Source: Acidisoma sp. PAMC 29798 (lineage in GTDB: Bacteria; Pseudomonadota; Alphaproteobacteria; Acetobacterales; Acetobacteraceae). Taken from it: a stretch of DNA of 64,000 nucleotides. Positions 19,024 through 27,213 of the stretch are shown one piece after another. The stretch is from assembly GCF_030252425.1 (NCBI RefSeq), contig NZ_CP126994.1:186001-250000 (forward strand). The letters run 5' to 3'. Each line of letters starts with the position of its first letter. Positions within the stretch are counted from its first letter, which is position 1. The position numbers and the translations under genes were made by a program. Below the pieces are notes generated by a model. That model ran no database searches. It saw only the letters and a program-made list of their open reading frames with translations, and was not told the origin of the DNA.

Positions 19024-20373
19024 ATGAATGATGTGTCCACGCCTGAATTACCCGCTGCGCGGGTAACGTTCCACGATGTCCGTGATCTGGTTGAGTTCCC
19101 GCCGGCGCTGCTTGCGCGGACGGAGGCGGATCTCGGACCCTTCATGGATGGTGCGGCAAGCATCATCGAAGCGGTGCGGACTGAAGGGGACGCGGCACTG
19201 CTGCGATTCGCCCGCCAGTTCGACCGCGTCACCACGGAGACGATGACGCTTCGTGCCTCGCCTGAGGATTTCGACCGCGCCTTCAAACGGGTGCCACCCG
19301 ACGTCATCCGCGCCATCGAGGTTGCGATTGACGCTGTGCGGCGCTTCCACGAGGCGCAGAAGCCGGAAGAGATGTGGATGAAGGAGATCCATCCCGGTGC
19401 CTGGGCGGGCGACCGCGTTTTGCCGATCGATTCGGTGGCCTGCTACGTGCCGCGCGGCAAGGGCGCCTTTCCCAGCGTGACGATCATGACCGCCGTTCCA
19501 GCGGTCGTGGCGGGTGTGCGTCGACCGATCATCATCACGCCGCCCGGCGCAGATGGAGAGGTCGATGCCGGGACACTGGTCGCGGCGCGTCTTGCCGGCA
19601 TCACGGAGATCTATAAGTGTGGCGGCGCCCAGGGTGTCGCGGCGGTCGCCTTCGGCACCGAAACGGTACCCCGTTGCCTCAAGATCGTGGGGCCGGGCAG
19701 CCCCTGGGTGGTCGCGGCCAAGCGGCTGCTGTCAACGCGCATTGACCCTGGTGTGCCAGCGGGACCGAGCGAATCCATTATCCTCGCGGATGACAGTGTG
19801 AACGGTGCTCTGGCGGCATTGGATTTGATCGTCGAGTCCGAACACGGCCCAGACTCCTCCGCCTATCTTGTCACGTCCAGTGAAGAGGTTGTCAGACAAG
19901 CACTGGAGTCTTTGCCAGGTCATTGGTCGGAGATGGAGCCGGGCCGTGCTGCCTTCTCCCGCACGGTGCTGACCGGGCCGCGCGGCGGTGTGGTTCTGAC
20001 CCGTGACCTCGATCAGGCCATAGACTTCGTGAACGCTTATGCGCCCGAGCATCTCGAAATACTGGTCAAGGAGCCGCTGGGCATTCTGGGTCGCATCCGC
20101 AACGCGGGCGAGGTTTTGCTCGGGCCGCACACACCGGTGACGCTCGGCAACTACATGCTTGGCCCGAACGCGGTTCTGCCGACGGGCGGCGCGGCACGAA
20201 CGGCGTCCCCCCTTTCGGTCTTTGACTACATGAAACGTTCGTCGGTCGCCTATGTCACGGCGGCGGGATATGCGCCACTGGCGCGCCACGCGCATGCCTT
20301 TGCACTTTACGAAGGATTTTCAGGTCATGCTCGGGCAGTTTCGCCCATGAGGGATCAACTTTTACTCTTTTGA
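19024..20373 (+). CDS. Histidinol dehydrogenase family protein, divergent paralogue
   Basis: HisD-fold NAD-dependent dehydrogenase of 449 aa. The family blocks are recognisable: CYVPRGKGAFPS, YKCGGAQGVAAVAFGTE, KIVGPGSPWVVAAK, VPAGPSE, ESEHGPDSSAYLV and PNAVLPTGGAARTASPLSVF. Several differ from authentic HisD. The zinc-ligand Gln before AEHG is Glu here (VESEHG), and the usual GPN is GPGS. It is not beside other his biosynthesis genes apart from the distant hisC. It may be true HisD, or a paralogue such as a dihydroxypropanesulfonate 3-dehydrogenase (HpsN) type. The family call is firm, the substrate is not. Confidence 0.8.
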   Translation: MNDVSTPELPAARVTFHDVRDLVEFPPALLARTEADLGPFMDGAASIIEAVRTEGDAALLRFARQFDRVTTETMTLRASPEDFDRAFKRVPPDVIRAIEVAIDAVRRFHEAQKPEEMWMKEIHPGAWAGDRVLPIDSVACYVPRGKGAFPSVTIMTAVPAVVAGVRRPIIITPPGADGEVDAGTLVAARLAGITEIYKCGGAQGVAAVAFGTETVPRCLKIVGPGSPWVVAAKRLLSTRIDPGVPAGPSESIILADDSVNGALAALDLIVESEHGPDSSAYLVTSSEEVVRQALESLPGHWSEMEPGRAAFSRTVLTGPRGGVVLTRDLDQAIDFVNAYAPEHLEILVKEPLGILGRIRNAGEVLLGPHTPVTLGNYMLGPNAVLPTGGAARTASPLSVFDYMKRSSVAYVTAAGYAPLARHAHAFALYEGFSGHARAVSPMRDQLLLF

Positions 20374-20548
20374 AACTCGAGATTCAGAATTGACTGGTTT
20401 AATCTCAAACAATGTTTCTTTCGCCTGTCTCCTTTTTAATCTTCGGTGCAAGTAAGTGTTTTGTGTCATAGTCGAAATCAGGTCATATCAACGTCGGTTT
20501 GGTGTTCTAAGATAACGTTACGAATTCAGAAGGTAGGGGAACAAGATC

Positions 20549-21160
20549 ATGTTGGAGCGGCAATCACGGGCAACTAAGCGCATCGACCCCGGGCAGGCGG
20601 ATGATGACCAACAGGCAACACGAGGGCCGCCTCTATCGGCGCGCATCGCGGTCGATCGCTACGTGCCTGGGCTGATCCGGGCCGTCGCGAATAAGTTGGA
20701 GGGTGGGGCATCGCGCTTCTACCGCCGGCACTACGCGATCGGTCTGTCCGAGTGGCATATCCTGGTTGCGCTCGCGACCGACCCGTGGATGACATCACCG
20801 GTTCTGTGCAAGGCGGCCGGGCTCGACAAGGCGGCCGTCAGCCGCAGCCTTGGGCGGATGGAACAGCAGGGCCTCATCGTCTCACGCGACACCACGGGGC
20901 GTTGCCGCGCCACGGCGCTGACCGCCAAAGGGCGCCGCTTGCATGACAAGATTGCCCAGGCCGCGCTGACGCGAGAAGAGGAACTTCTGTCCGACTTCTC
21001 TCCCAAGCAGGTCGAGGCGCTGGTCGCGCTGCTGACGCAACTCGGAAAGTCCGCGTCAGGTCTGACGGATGCTTTCGCGAAGCCTGCGCGTCGCATGAAG
21101 GCCGTCGCGTCGAATGGATCAGCGGCGAGTTACGGCGCGAACGGCGCGCCGCGTCCTTAG
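20549..21160 (+). CDS. MarR-family transcriptional regulator
   Basis: Winged-helix regulator of 203 aa, longer than typical (about 150 aa) because of a polar N-terminal extension (1-35) and a tail after 180. The DNA-binding part reads WMTSPVLCKAAGLDKAAVSRSLGRMEQQGLIVS (seen as LCKAAGLDKAAVSRSLGRME near 87-106), with the wing RDTTGRCRATALTAKG. The ATG at 20549 follows AGGGGAAC. The upstream 175-nt gap after the HisD paralogue is AT-rich and probably holds its promoter. It may regulate neighbouring genes; its ligand is unknown. Confidence 0.85.
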   Translation: MLERQSRATKRIDPGQADDDQQATRGPPLSARIAVDRYVPGLIRAVANKLEGGASRFYRRHYAIGLSEWHILVALATDPWMTSPVLCKAAGLDKAAVSRSLGRMEQQGLIVSRDTTGRCRATALTAKGRRLHDKIAQAALTREEELLSDFSPKQVEALVALLTQLGKSASGLTDAFAKPARRMKAVASNGSAASYGANGAPRP

Positions 21161-21176
21161 GCTCTGCCCGTCAAAC

Positions 21177-21201
21177 GGGGATGACGCGTCTCGTCATCCC
21201 C
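21177..21201. terminator. Hairpin between convergent marR and yqgE
   Basis: Perfect 10-bp inverted repeat GGGGATGACG/CGTCATCCCC with a 5-nt loop, placed between two convergent genes. It probably acts as a bidirectional terminator. There is no clear U-tract on either strand, so the call is moderate. Confidence 0.5.
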
Positions 21202-21244
21202 TCGGCTATGAAACCTGCGGCTGCACGCACGGCTGAACGCCCGC

Positions 21245-21901
21245 TTAGGCGTGACCTGCCGTCGGTGACAGCAAAGCGGGGTCAATGCGCAGCTTGCCAA
21301 GAGCGCGGCGCCAGCGCGTGTCATTATCGGCGTCAAAGACAAGCGCTTCATCGGCGGGCACCGAGAGCCACGAATTATTGCCAAACTCCAGATCGAGTTG
21401 ACCAGGACCCCAGCCGGCATAGCCCAAGGCCAGCAGACATTCACGCGGCCCGCGGCCTTCGGCCACCGCTTTCAGGATATCCAGGCTCGTCGTCAGCCCC
21501 AGACCCTCATCGACCCGAAGCGTGCTATCGGCGGTCCAGTCGGAGGTATGGAGCACGAAGCCACGGACGGTTTCCACCGGACCCCCCGAGCACAGCCGGA
21601 TTTCGCGCTGCGGCGGCATCGGTGTGATCTCAAGCTGTTCGAGGATACCGCCGAAGCTCGGCCGTTCCACGGCGCGATTGAGGATGATGCCCATCGCACC
21701 TTCCGCCGTATGGGCGCAGACCAGAATGACGCTGTGAGAGAAATTCGGATCGTCCAGCGCCGGCATGGCAACCAGGATCTGTCCCGTCAGGCTGTCCGCC
21801 GTGCGGTTCGCCAAATCGAACGCCCGCGACACGGACCCCTCATCCATGATCGGGTTGGAGGCTTTCAGAACCTTGGTGGTTTTACGGGGGCGCGTTGTCA
21901 T
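21245..21901 (-). CDS. YqgE/AlgH family protein (UPF0301)
   Basis: Small cytoplasmic protein family of uncertain function. Recognised by TGQILVAMPALDDPNFSHSVI, the repeated GIILNR motif (GAMGIILNRAVERPS), LCSGGPV and the C-terminal LALGYAGWGPGQLDLE. With the ATG at 21901 it has 218 aa. An in-frame TTG two codons upstream is possible, and an internal ATG before DEGSVSRAF would still leave the full domain. The N-terminal 35 residues are basic and probably disordered. It is convergent with the MarR gene. Confidence 0.92.
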   Translation of the reverse strand: MTTRPRKTTKVLKASNPIMDEGSVSRAFDLANRTADSLTGQILVAMPALDDPNFSHSVILVCAHTAEGAMGIILNRAVERPSFGGILEQLEITPMPPQREIRLCSGGPVETVRGFVLHTSDWTADSTLRVDEGLGLTTSLDILKAVAEGRGPRECLLALGYAGWGPGQLDLEFGNNSWLSVPADEALVFDADNDTRWRRALGKLRIDPALLSPTAGHA

Positions 21902-22045
21902 CGACAATTATCTGGCGTGTCCCTGGTCGGCACGCAAGCAGGACGTCAACTTCATGACATGCGCTTTCCGGTTGGGTGACAGGTTCGGGCTTCACGTTTA
22001 GGACTAAGGCCAGTGTTCCTTAAATTCTTGAGAGGATTCCGGCCC

Positions 22046-22525
22046 ATGATCAAAGTTGGCGACACGATCCCCAGCCTGACGCTGACCGCTGTGACGGCCG
22101 AGGGGCCGAAGCAGATGACGACGGACGAGATCTTCAAGGGCAAGAAGGTCGTGCTGTTTGCCGTCCCCGGCGCTTTCACGCCCACCTGCAGCGCACGCCA
22201 CCTGCCGGGCTTTGTGGAGCATGCCGAGGCGCTGAAGGAAAAGGGCGTCGACACCATCGCCTGCGTCGCCGTCAACGACGTGTTCGTCATGCAGGCCTGG
22301 GCGAAGGATCAGGGCATCAGTGATGCTATCCTGATGCTCGCAGACGGCTCCGGCACCTTCGCCAAGGCGATGGGCCTTGAGCTTGATCTCATTTCGCGCG
22401 GCCTGGGCATTCGGTCCGAGCGCTATGCTCTGATCGCCGAGGACGAGAAGGTCATCTTCCTGGGTGTCGAGGAAGCGGGCGGCTTCGAGGCGAGCCGCGC
22501 GGAAGCCGTTCTCGAAGCGCTTTAA
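22046..22525 (+). CDS. Peroxiredoxin, Prx5 type
   Basis: Thiol peroxidase that reduces hydrogen peroxide and organic hydroperoxides. The peroxidatic Cys lies in the family motif PGAFTPTCSARHLPGF near residue 48. VNDVFVMQAWAKDQG and a second Cys in DTIACVAVND follow. At 159 aa it matches stand-alone Prx5 proteins, without a fused glutaredoxin. The ATG at 22046 follows GAGAGGA; a longer frame upstream adds an unconserved 11 residues. Confidence 0.93.
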   Translation: MIKVGDTIPSLTLTAVTAEGPKQMTTDEIFKGKKVVLFAVPGAFTPTCSARHLPGFVEHAEALKEKGVDTIACVAVNDVFVMQAWAKDQGISDAILMLADGSGTFAKAMGLELDLISRGLGIRSERYALIAEDEKVIFLGVEEAGGFEASRAEAVLEAL

Positions 22526-22571
22526 GGAAGACGGCGCTGGGCGGACCGATCGGGTTCACCCAGCGCCACGA

Positions 22572-22847
22572 TTACATGCCGAGGGCGCGGCGATAGACGT
22601 CGAGCAGCGTCTCCTGCTCCTCGACATCCGCCGGTTCCTGCTTGCGGATGCGAATCAGCTGGCGCAGCACGGCGACGTCGAAGCCGGCAGATTTCGCCTC
22701 GGCATAGATGTCCTTGATGTCGCTGCCCAGCGCCTTGCGTTCTTCTTCCAACCGCTCGATTCTCTCGATCAGGCTGCGCAGGCGGTCGGCGGCGATATTG
22801 CCCTGCGAGGCGACATCATCGGTGGTCTCAGTGCTGTCGAGCGCCAT
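22572..22847 (-). CDS. gapR: GapR/DUF2312 nucleoid-associated protein
   Basis: Small DUF2312 protein of 91 aa. The central coiled coil (DRLRSLIERIERLEEERKAL) and the following DIKDIYAEAKSAGFDVAVLR are the family signature. In Caulobacter the homologue GapR binds AT-rich, overtwisted DNA ahead of replication forks and is important for chromosome replication. That role here is by homology. Start 22847 has AAGGAGAT upstream. It is convergent with the peroxiredoxin gene. Confidence 0.9.
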   Translation of the reverse strand: MALDSTETTDDVASQGNIAADRLRSLIERIERLEEERKALGSDIKDIYAEAKSAGFDVAVLRQLIRIRKQEPADVEEQETLLDVYRRALGM

Positions 22848-22915
22848 GGGCGATCTCCTTGATCGGGTAGCGAGGCGGGCGACCTAGCGCGCACCGCCCC
22901 CTCCGGTCAATGAAC

Positions 22916-23227
22916 CTAATGCCCGCTTTGGCTCTGCGCGAAGGCGGCCTTCTGTTCTGCGGTCGCGGGCGCCTGATGCAGCGCCTGCCAGTCCTTGTAA
23001 GGCATGCCGTAGACGATTTCCCGTGCGTCCGAATCCGCGAGAGCGACGCCCTGCGACTCGGCGGCTTCCCGATACCAGCGCGACAGGCAATTCCGGCAGA
23101 AGCCGGCGAGGGTCATCAGGTCGATGTTTTGGACATCGCTGCGGTCGCGCAGATGCGCGACCAGGCTGCGAAAGGCCGCCGCTTCCAACGCCGTGCGGGT
23201 CGCGTCATCCATATCGGGGATCGTCAT
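22916..23227 (-). CDS. DUF1244 family protein
   Basis: 103-aa protein of the DUF1244 family, common in alphaproteobacteria and without a settled function. It is helical, with the conserved MTLAGFCRNCLSRWYREAA segment (seen as GFCRNCLSRWYREA near residue 43) and GMPYKDWQ. The two Cys of CRNC could bind a metal, but this is not shown. Its ATG overlaps the stop of the ETF-QO gene (TGATG), so translation is coupled to a respiratory enzyme. Confidence 0.85.
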   Translation of the reverse strand: MTIPDMDDATRTALEAAAFRSLVAHLRDRSDVQNIDLMTLAGFCRNCLSRWYREAAESQGVALADSDAREIVYGMPYKDWQALHQAPATAEQKAAFAQSQSGH

Positions 23228-24846
23228 CACATGCCTCCTGGATAGTTGGGGCCGCCGCCGCCTTCGGGCGCGTCCCAATCGATGTTCTGCGTCGGGTCCT
23301 TGATGTCGCAGGTTTTGCAATGCACGCAGTTCTGGGTGTTGATCTGTAGATGCGGGGTACCCTCCGCGACGCCCACCGCCTCATAGACGCCGGCCGGACA
23401 ATAGCGGCTTTCGGGGCTGCGATAGGTGTCCCAATTCACCGGCAGCCATTTCGCTGGGTCGCGGAGTTTGAGGTGAACCGGCTGGTGCTCCTCATGATTG
23501 GTATTGCTGATGAAGACCGAGGACAGACGGTCGAAGGTCAAGACGCCGTCCGGCTTGGGATAGGCGATCTTCTGGTCGTCGCGCGCTGGCTCCAACACCT
23601 CATGATCGGCATGGGGATGATGGAAGGTCCAAGGGGCGCGGCCCCGCAGCAGCACGGTATCGAGCGCCGAATAGACGAAGCCGCCCAGATTGCCGAACTT
23701 CGCGAAAGACGGCCGGATGTTCCGCACAGAAGACAGTTCCGTGTGCAGCCAGCTCGCGCGCAGTTTGTCGGTGAAGGTGGTGGGCTCGGCGGCGCCGGCC
23801 GCCCGCGCCTCCGCCACCGCTTCGGCCGCCAGCATGCCCGACTTCATGGCGGCGTGGGTGCCCTTGATCTTGGGCACGTTGAGGAAGCCGGCGGCATCCC
23901 CCAGCATTGCGCCGCCGGGGAAGGTGAGGCGGGGAATGGATTGTAAACCGCCTTCGCTGAGCGCGCGTGCGCCATAGCTGATGCGGCGGCCACCCTCGAA
24001 ATGCGGGCGCACCTGCGGATGGGTCTTCAGCCGCTGCATTTCGTCGAAGGGCGAGATCCAGGTGTTGCGATAGTCGAGGCCGATGACGAAGCCGTAGGAG
24101 ACGAGATTGTCACCGAAATGATAGAGCCACGAGCCGCCATAGGTGCGGCGGTCCATCGGCCAGCCGAAGCTGTGTTCGATCAGGCCCGGCTTGTGGTTGG
24201 CGGCCGGGATTTCCCATAGCTCCTTGATGCCAAGGCCGTAGGTCTGCGGGTCGATGCCCTGGCGCAGATTGAACCGCGCCATGAGCTGCTTGGACAGGCT
24301 GCCCCGGCAGCCTTCGGCGAACAGCGTGTAGGGCGCGCGCAGCTCCATGCCCGGCTGATGATTGGGACCCGGTTCGCCATTTTTATCGATACCCATGTCG
24401 CCGGTCGCGATGCCGAGGATGCGGCCGTCTTCCTCCAGCAGCTCGGCAGCCGCGAAACCGGGGTAGATTTCGACGCCAAGGGCTTCGGCTTGGGTGCCAA
24501 GCCAGCGCACGACATCCCCGAGGCTCGCGATATAATTGCCGTGATTGTGCATCTGCGGCGGCGTCGGCAATTTGAAGGCGCGCTTTTCGGTCAGGAAGAG
24601 GAAGCGGTCGTCGCGGGCCTCGGTCTTCAGCGGGCTCTCGGTTTCCCGCCAGGCGGGCAGCAACTCATCCAGGGCGCGCGGCTCGATCACCGCGCCGGAC
24701 AGGATATGGGCGCCGACTTCACCGCCTTTTTCCACCACGCAGACGGTCATGTCGGGGTCGAGCTGCTTCAGCCGGATGGCGGCCGCCAGTCCCGCCGGTC
24801 CGGCACCGACGATGACGACGTCGAACTCCATCGATTCCCGCTGCAT
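23227..24846 (-). CDS. Electron transfer flavoprotein-ubiquinone oxidoreductase
   Basis: Membrane-attached FAD and 4Fe-4S protein passing electrons from ETF (fatty acid and amino acid oxidation) to ubiquinone. The FAD motif VVIVGAGPAGLAAAIRLKQ is at the N-terminus. GLGIKELWEIP and the C-terminal cluster region CPAGVYE ... NCVHCKTCDIKDPTQNI carry the four Cys ligands. About 539 aa, as expected. The start at 24846 (MQRESMEFDVV) is preferred because it has AAAAGG upstream and matches the family N-terminus; an ATG at 24885 is also open. It is coupled to DUF1244 downstream. Confidence 0.95.
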   Translation of the reverse strand: MQRESMEFDVVIVGAGPAGLAAAIRLKQLDPDMTVCVVEKGGEVGAHILSGAVIEPRALDELLPAWRETESPLKTEARDDRFLFLTEKRAFKLPTPPQMHNHGNYIASLGDVVRWLGTQAEALGVEIYPGFAAAELLEEDGRILGIATGDMGIDKNGEPGPNHQPGMELRAPYTLFAEGCRGSLSKQLMARFNLRQGIDPQTYGLGIKELWEIPAANHKPGLIEHSFGWPMDRRTYGGSWLYHFGDNLVSYGFVIGLDYRNTWISPFDEMQRLKTHPQVRPHFEGGRRISYGARALSEGGLQSIPRLTFPGGAMLGDAAGFLNVPKIKGTHAAMKSGMLAAEAVAEARAAGAAEPTTFTDKLRASWLHTELSSVRNIRPSFAKFGNLGGFVYSALDTVLLRGRAPWTFHHPHADHEVLEPARDDQKIAYPKPDGVLTFDRLSSVFISNTNHEEHQPVHLKLRDPAKWLPVNWDTYRSPESRYCPAGVYEAVGVAEGTPHLQINTQNCVHCKTCDIKDPTQNIDWDAPEGGGGPNYPGGM

Positions 24847-25051
24847 GGCCGGCCTTTTTTCCTGAGCAAACGCACGAGGATGCACTGATGCCCCTGGGGC
24901 CCATCAGGCGCAAGCCGCAGGATCTCGGCGGTCTGCCCGCTGCATCCGAGCGATGGGTGTGGTCGTAACGACTCTCAAGAGGCGTTAATAAAATCCGCCA
25001 CATGCGGTCAGAACGTGACAATGTGAAACAACTATTAATGGAGTTGGGTGC

Positions 25052-25831
25052 GTGATCACTGGCGTCGGAGAAGAGTTAGTTGTGCTATCGCATGGATTCG
25101 GAACCGACCAAACGGCGTGGAACGCCATCCGGCCCTGGCTTGAGACTCATTTTCGCGTGTTATCCTATGATCTCGCCGGGGCCGGGCCGAATGGGGCGCA
25201 AAGCTACGATTCCCGGCGGCACAACACCTTGTTCGGCTTCGCTGATGACCTTTTGGATCTGCTGGCGGCTAACGCCGTGGACCGCTGCATCTACATCGGT
25301 CATTCCGTCAGCGGCATGATCGGCGCGGCGGCGGCCGTGGCGCAGCCCGAGGTCTTCACCAAGCTCATCATGATCGGTGCGTCGCCCCGCTATCTGAACG
25401 ACGAGGGCTATCGTGGCGGCTTTGACCAGTCCGACCTCGATGGCGTGTTCGACAGCATGGCCACCAACTTCCAAGCCTGGGGGGCTGGGTTCGCCCCTGC
25501 GGTGGTCGGCGTTCCCGACAACGAGGCCATTAACGAGTTCTGCCGGACCTTGTTCATGGTGCGCCCGGACATCGCCTTGGCCACGTCGCGGACGATTTTT
25601 CAGTCGGACATGCGCCAGATCGCCGAGCGGCTGGAGCGGCCAGTGCATCTTCTGCAGACGGCCCGTGACCTGGCCGTGCCAGGGGAGGTCGCGATATGGC
25701 TCAAAACGCATATTGAGGGCGCGACGCTCGATACGCTGGATGCAGAAGGGCATCTCCCTCACATGACGGCGCCGGCGGAGGTTATTCGCGTGCTTGAGCG
25801 TCGCTTGCAGCCCGCCGGCCGGCCGCACTGA
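25052..25831 (+). CDS. RsbQ/KAI2-like alpha/beta hydrolase
   Basis: 259-aa alpha/beta hydrolase without signal peptide. It resembles Bacillus RsbQ and plant KAI2/D14: SHGFGTDQTAWN, then RVLSYDLAGAG, the nucleophile in GHSVSGMIGA (Ser near residue 91), GASPRYLNDEGYRGGF, a lid region, Asp in TARDLAVPG and His in AEGHLPHM. The full Ser-Asp-His triad is present. In Bacillus RsbQ is needed by the PAS-domain phosphatase RsbP; such hydrolases occur beside PAS proteins with varied outputs. Here a PAS-GGDEF gene follows after 14 nt. It starts with GTG; GGAG lies about 9 nt upstream. The ligand is unknown. Confidence 0.88.
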   Translation: MITGVGEELVVLSHGFGTDQTAWNAIRPWLETHFRVLSYDLAGAGPNGAQSYDSRRHNTLFGFADDLLDLLAANAVDRCIYIGHSVSGMIGAAAAVAQPEVFTKLIMIGASPRYLNDEGYRGGFDQSDLDGVFDSMATNFQAWGAGFAPAVVGVPDNEAINEFCRTLFMVRPDIALATSRTIFQSDMRQIAERLERPVHLLQTARDLAVPGEVAIWLKTHIEGATLDTLDAEGHLPHMTAPAEVIRVLERRLQPAGRPH

Positions 25832-25845
25832 TCCTGGCCGGACCG

Positions 25846-27213
25846 ATGGATTCGATCCAGGCGGAACCATCGGGTGGCGCGGGCCTGGAGGCATTGACGC
25901 GCTTCGCGCGGCGCGCCGCCGGGGCTGACTTTGCCCTGGCCTTCCAGGCCGGTGCGGATGGATTGGCCGTTCCCCTGGCGTCCGATCCCGGACCTTTGCC
26001 GCGCGCCTTCTCCCTCGGCCGGACGCGGTTCGAGTCGCTGGACTGGTCGGGCGGACCGAAGGCTGCGGCACCCCTCGCTTTGCCGAGCTCGGTTCTGCTC
26101 GCGATCGACCGTCCCGTTCAGCAGGCGCTGTTCATTCCGACGCCGTTTGCGGACGCACCGCGCAGCGGCGTCTTGCTCCTATGGGTCGCCAATCGCGCCT
26201 GGCGCTGCGAATGCCCCTTTCGCGACGATATGGAAGGCAGCGTCATTCTGCTGCAATCCGCATTCGGCCAGATGCTGGCCGGTCAGCAAGACAGGGTCCG
26301 TCGCACACTGACCAATGATCGGTTTCATGATCTGTTTGAGACGGTGCCGACCGGCATCGTTTTCATGGACCGGAACGCGTCGCATGCCTTGGTCAATGAG
26401 CGCGCTGCCGTTTTGCTGGACATGGCGGCAGGCGAAGTGGAGGCGGCGGAGGTCGGTGCCCGGATGCGGGCAATGCGGGAAGGCTGCCGCAACCGCGATG
26501 CGTTGGAGATACTTTATGCCGATCTTCAGACGACGCTCGATTACGCCTCCACGGCGATATGGGTGTCGGAGGCAAGCCATATCGAAGTCGATACCCATCC
26601 CGTTCTGGGGCATGGCAGGAATGGGCGCATCTGGCTCTTTCACGATGTCACGGCGCGCGAGAGGCTGGACGACGAACTGCGTCGCCGCGCGGACACCGAC
26701 GCGCTGACCGGACTTGCCAATCGCCGACGGTTCTTCGAGGTCAGCACCGCCGCCTTGCAGAAGGCCACCCTGGCGTATGGCGCCGGCAGCGGTATGTCGA
26801 TCTTGCTGCTCGACATCGACCATTTCAAAGCGATCAACGACCGTCACGGTCATCCCGCGGGGGATGCGGTGCTGCATGACTTCGCGCTGCGCTGCCAGTC
26901 CGTGTTGCGCCAGCGCGATGTCATGGCGCGCATGGGCGGGGAGGAGTTCGCCGTGCTGCTGCCCGGAACGGGCGCGGAGGAGGCACGCGGCATCGCCGAG
27001 CGGCTGTGCAGCGCAGTCGGCGGCGCTGCCTTCGAGGCCGATGATGCGGCGATATCGGTGACGGTCAGCATCGGCGCCACGACGCGGATCGACGACGACC
27101 ATAGTCTCGACCCCCTGCTCAAGCGTGCCGATCTCGCCCTTTATGAGGCGAAGATGTCGGGCCGGAACCGCGTCGGTTTCAAGGTCACGCTCGCCGATCA
27201 AACGACGTCATAG
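25846..27213 (+). CDS. GAF-like/PAS/GGDEF diguanylate cyclase
   Basis: 455-aa predicted c-di-GMP synthase. Residues about 8-145 look GAF-like. Residues about 160-275 form a PAS domain (FHDLFETVPTGIVFMDRN, then IWLFHDVTARERLDDEL). Residues about 280-450 are a GGDEF domain with DALTGLANRR, LLDIDHFKAINDRHGH and the intact active site GGEEF. An RxxD inhibitory site (RQRD) lies five residues before GGEEF, so product feedback is likely. No membrane helix is seen. It sits 14 nt after the RsbQ-like hydrolase gene, which suggests that the PAS domain senses a compound handled by the hydrolase (inference). The 3' end overlaps the convergent sulfotransferase gene by 16 nt. Confidence 0.9.
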   Translation: MDSIQAEPSGGAGLEALTRFARRAAGADFALAFQAGADGLAVPLASDPGPLPRAFSLGRTRFESLDWSGGPKAAAPLALPSSVLLAIDRPVQQALFIPTPFADAPRSGVLLLWVANRAWRCECPFRDDMEGSVILLQSAFGQMLAGQQDRVRRTLTNDRFHDLFETVPTGIVFMDRNASHALVNERAAVLLDMAAGEVEAAEVGARMRAMREGCRNRDALEILYADLQTTLDYASTAIWVSEASHIEVDTHPVLGHGRNGRIWLFHDVTARERLDDELRRRADTDALTGLANRRRFFEVSTAALQKATLAYGAGSGMSILLLDIDHFKAINDRHGHPAGDAVLHDFALRCQSVLRQRDVMARMGGEEFAVLLPGTGAEEARGIAERLCSAVGGAAFEADDAAISVTVSIGATTRIDDDHSLDPLLKRADLALYEAKMSGRNRVGFKVTLADQTTS

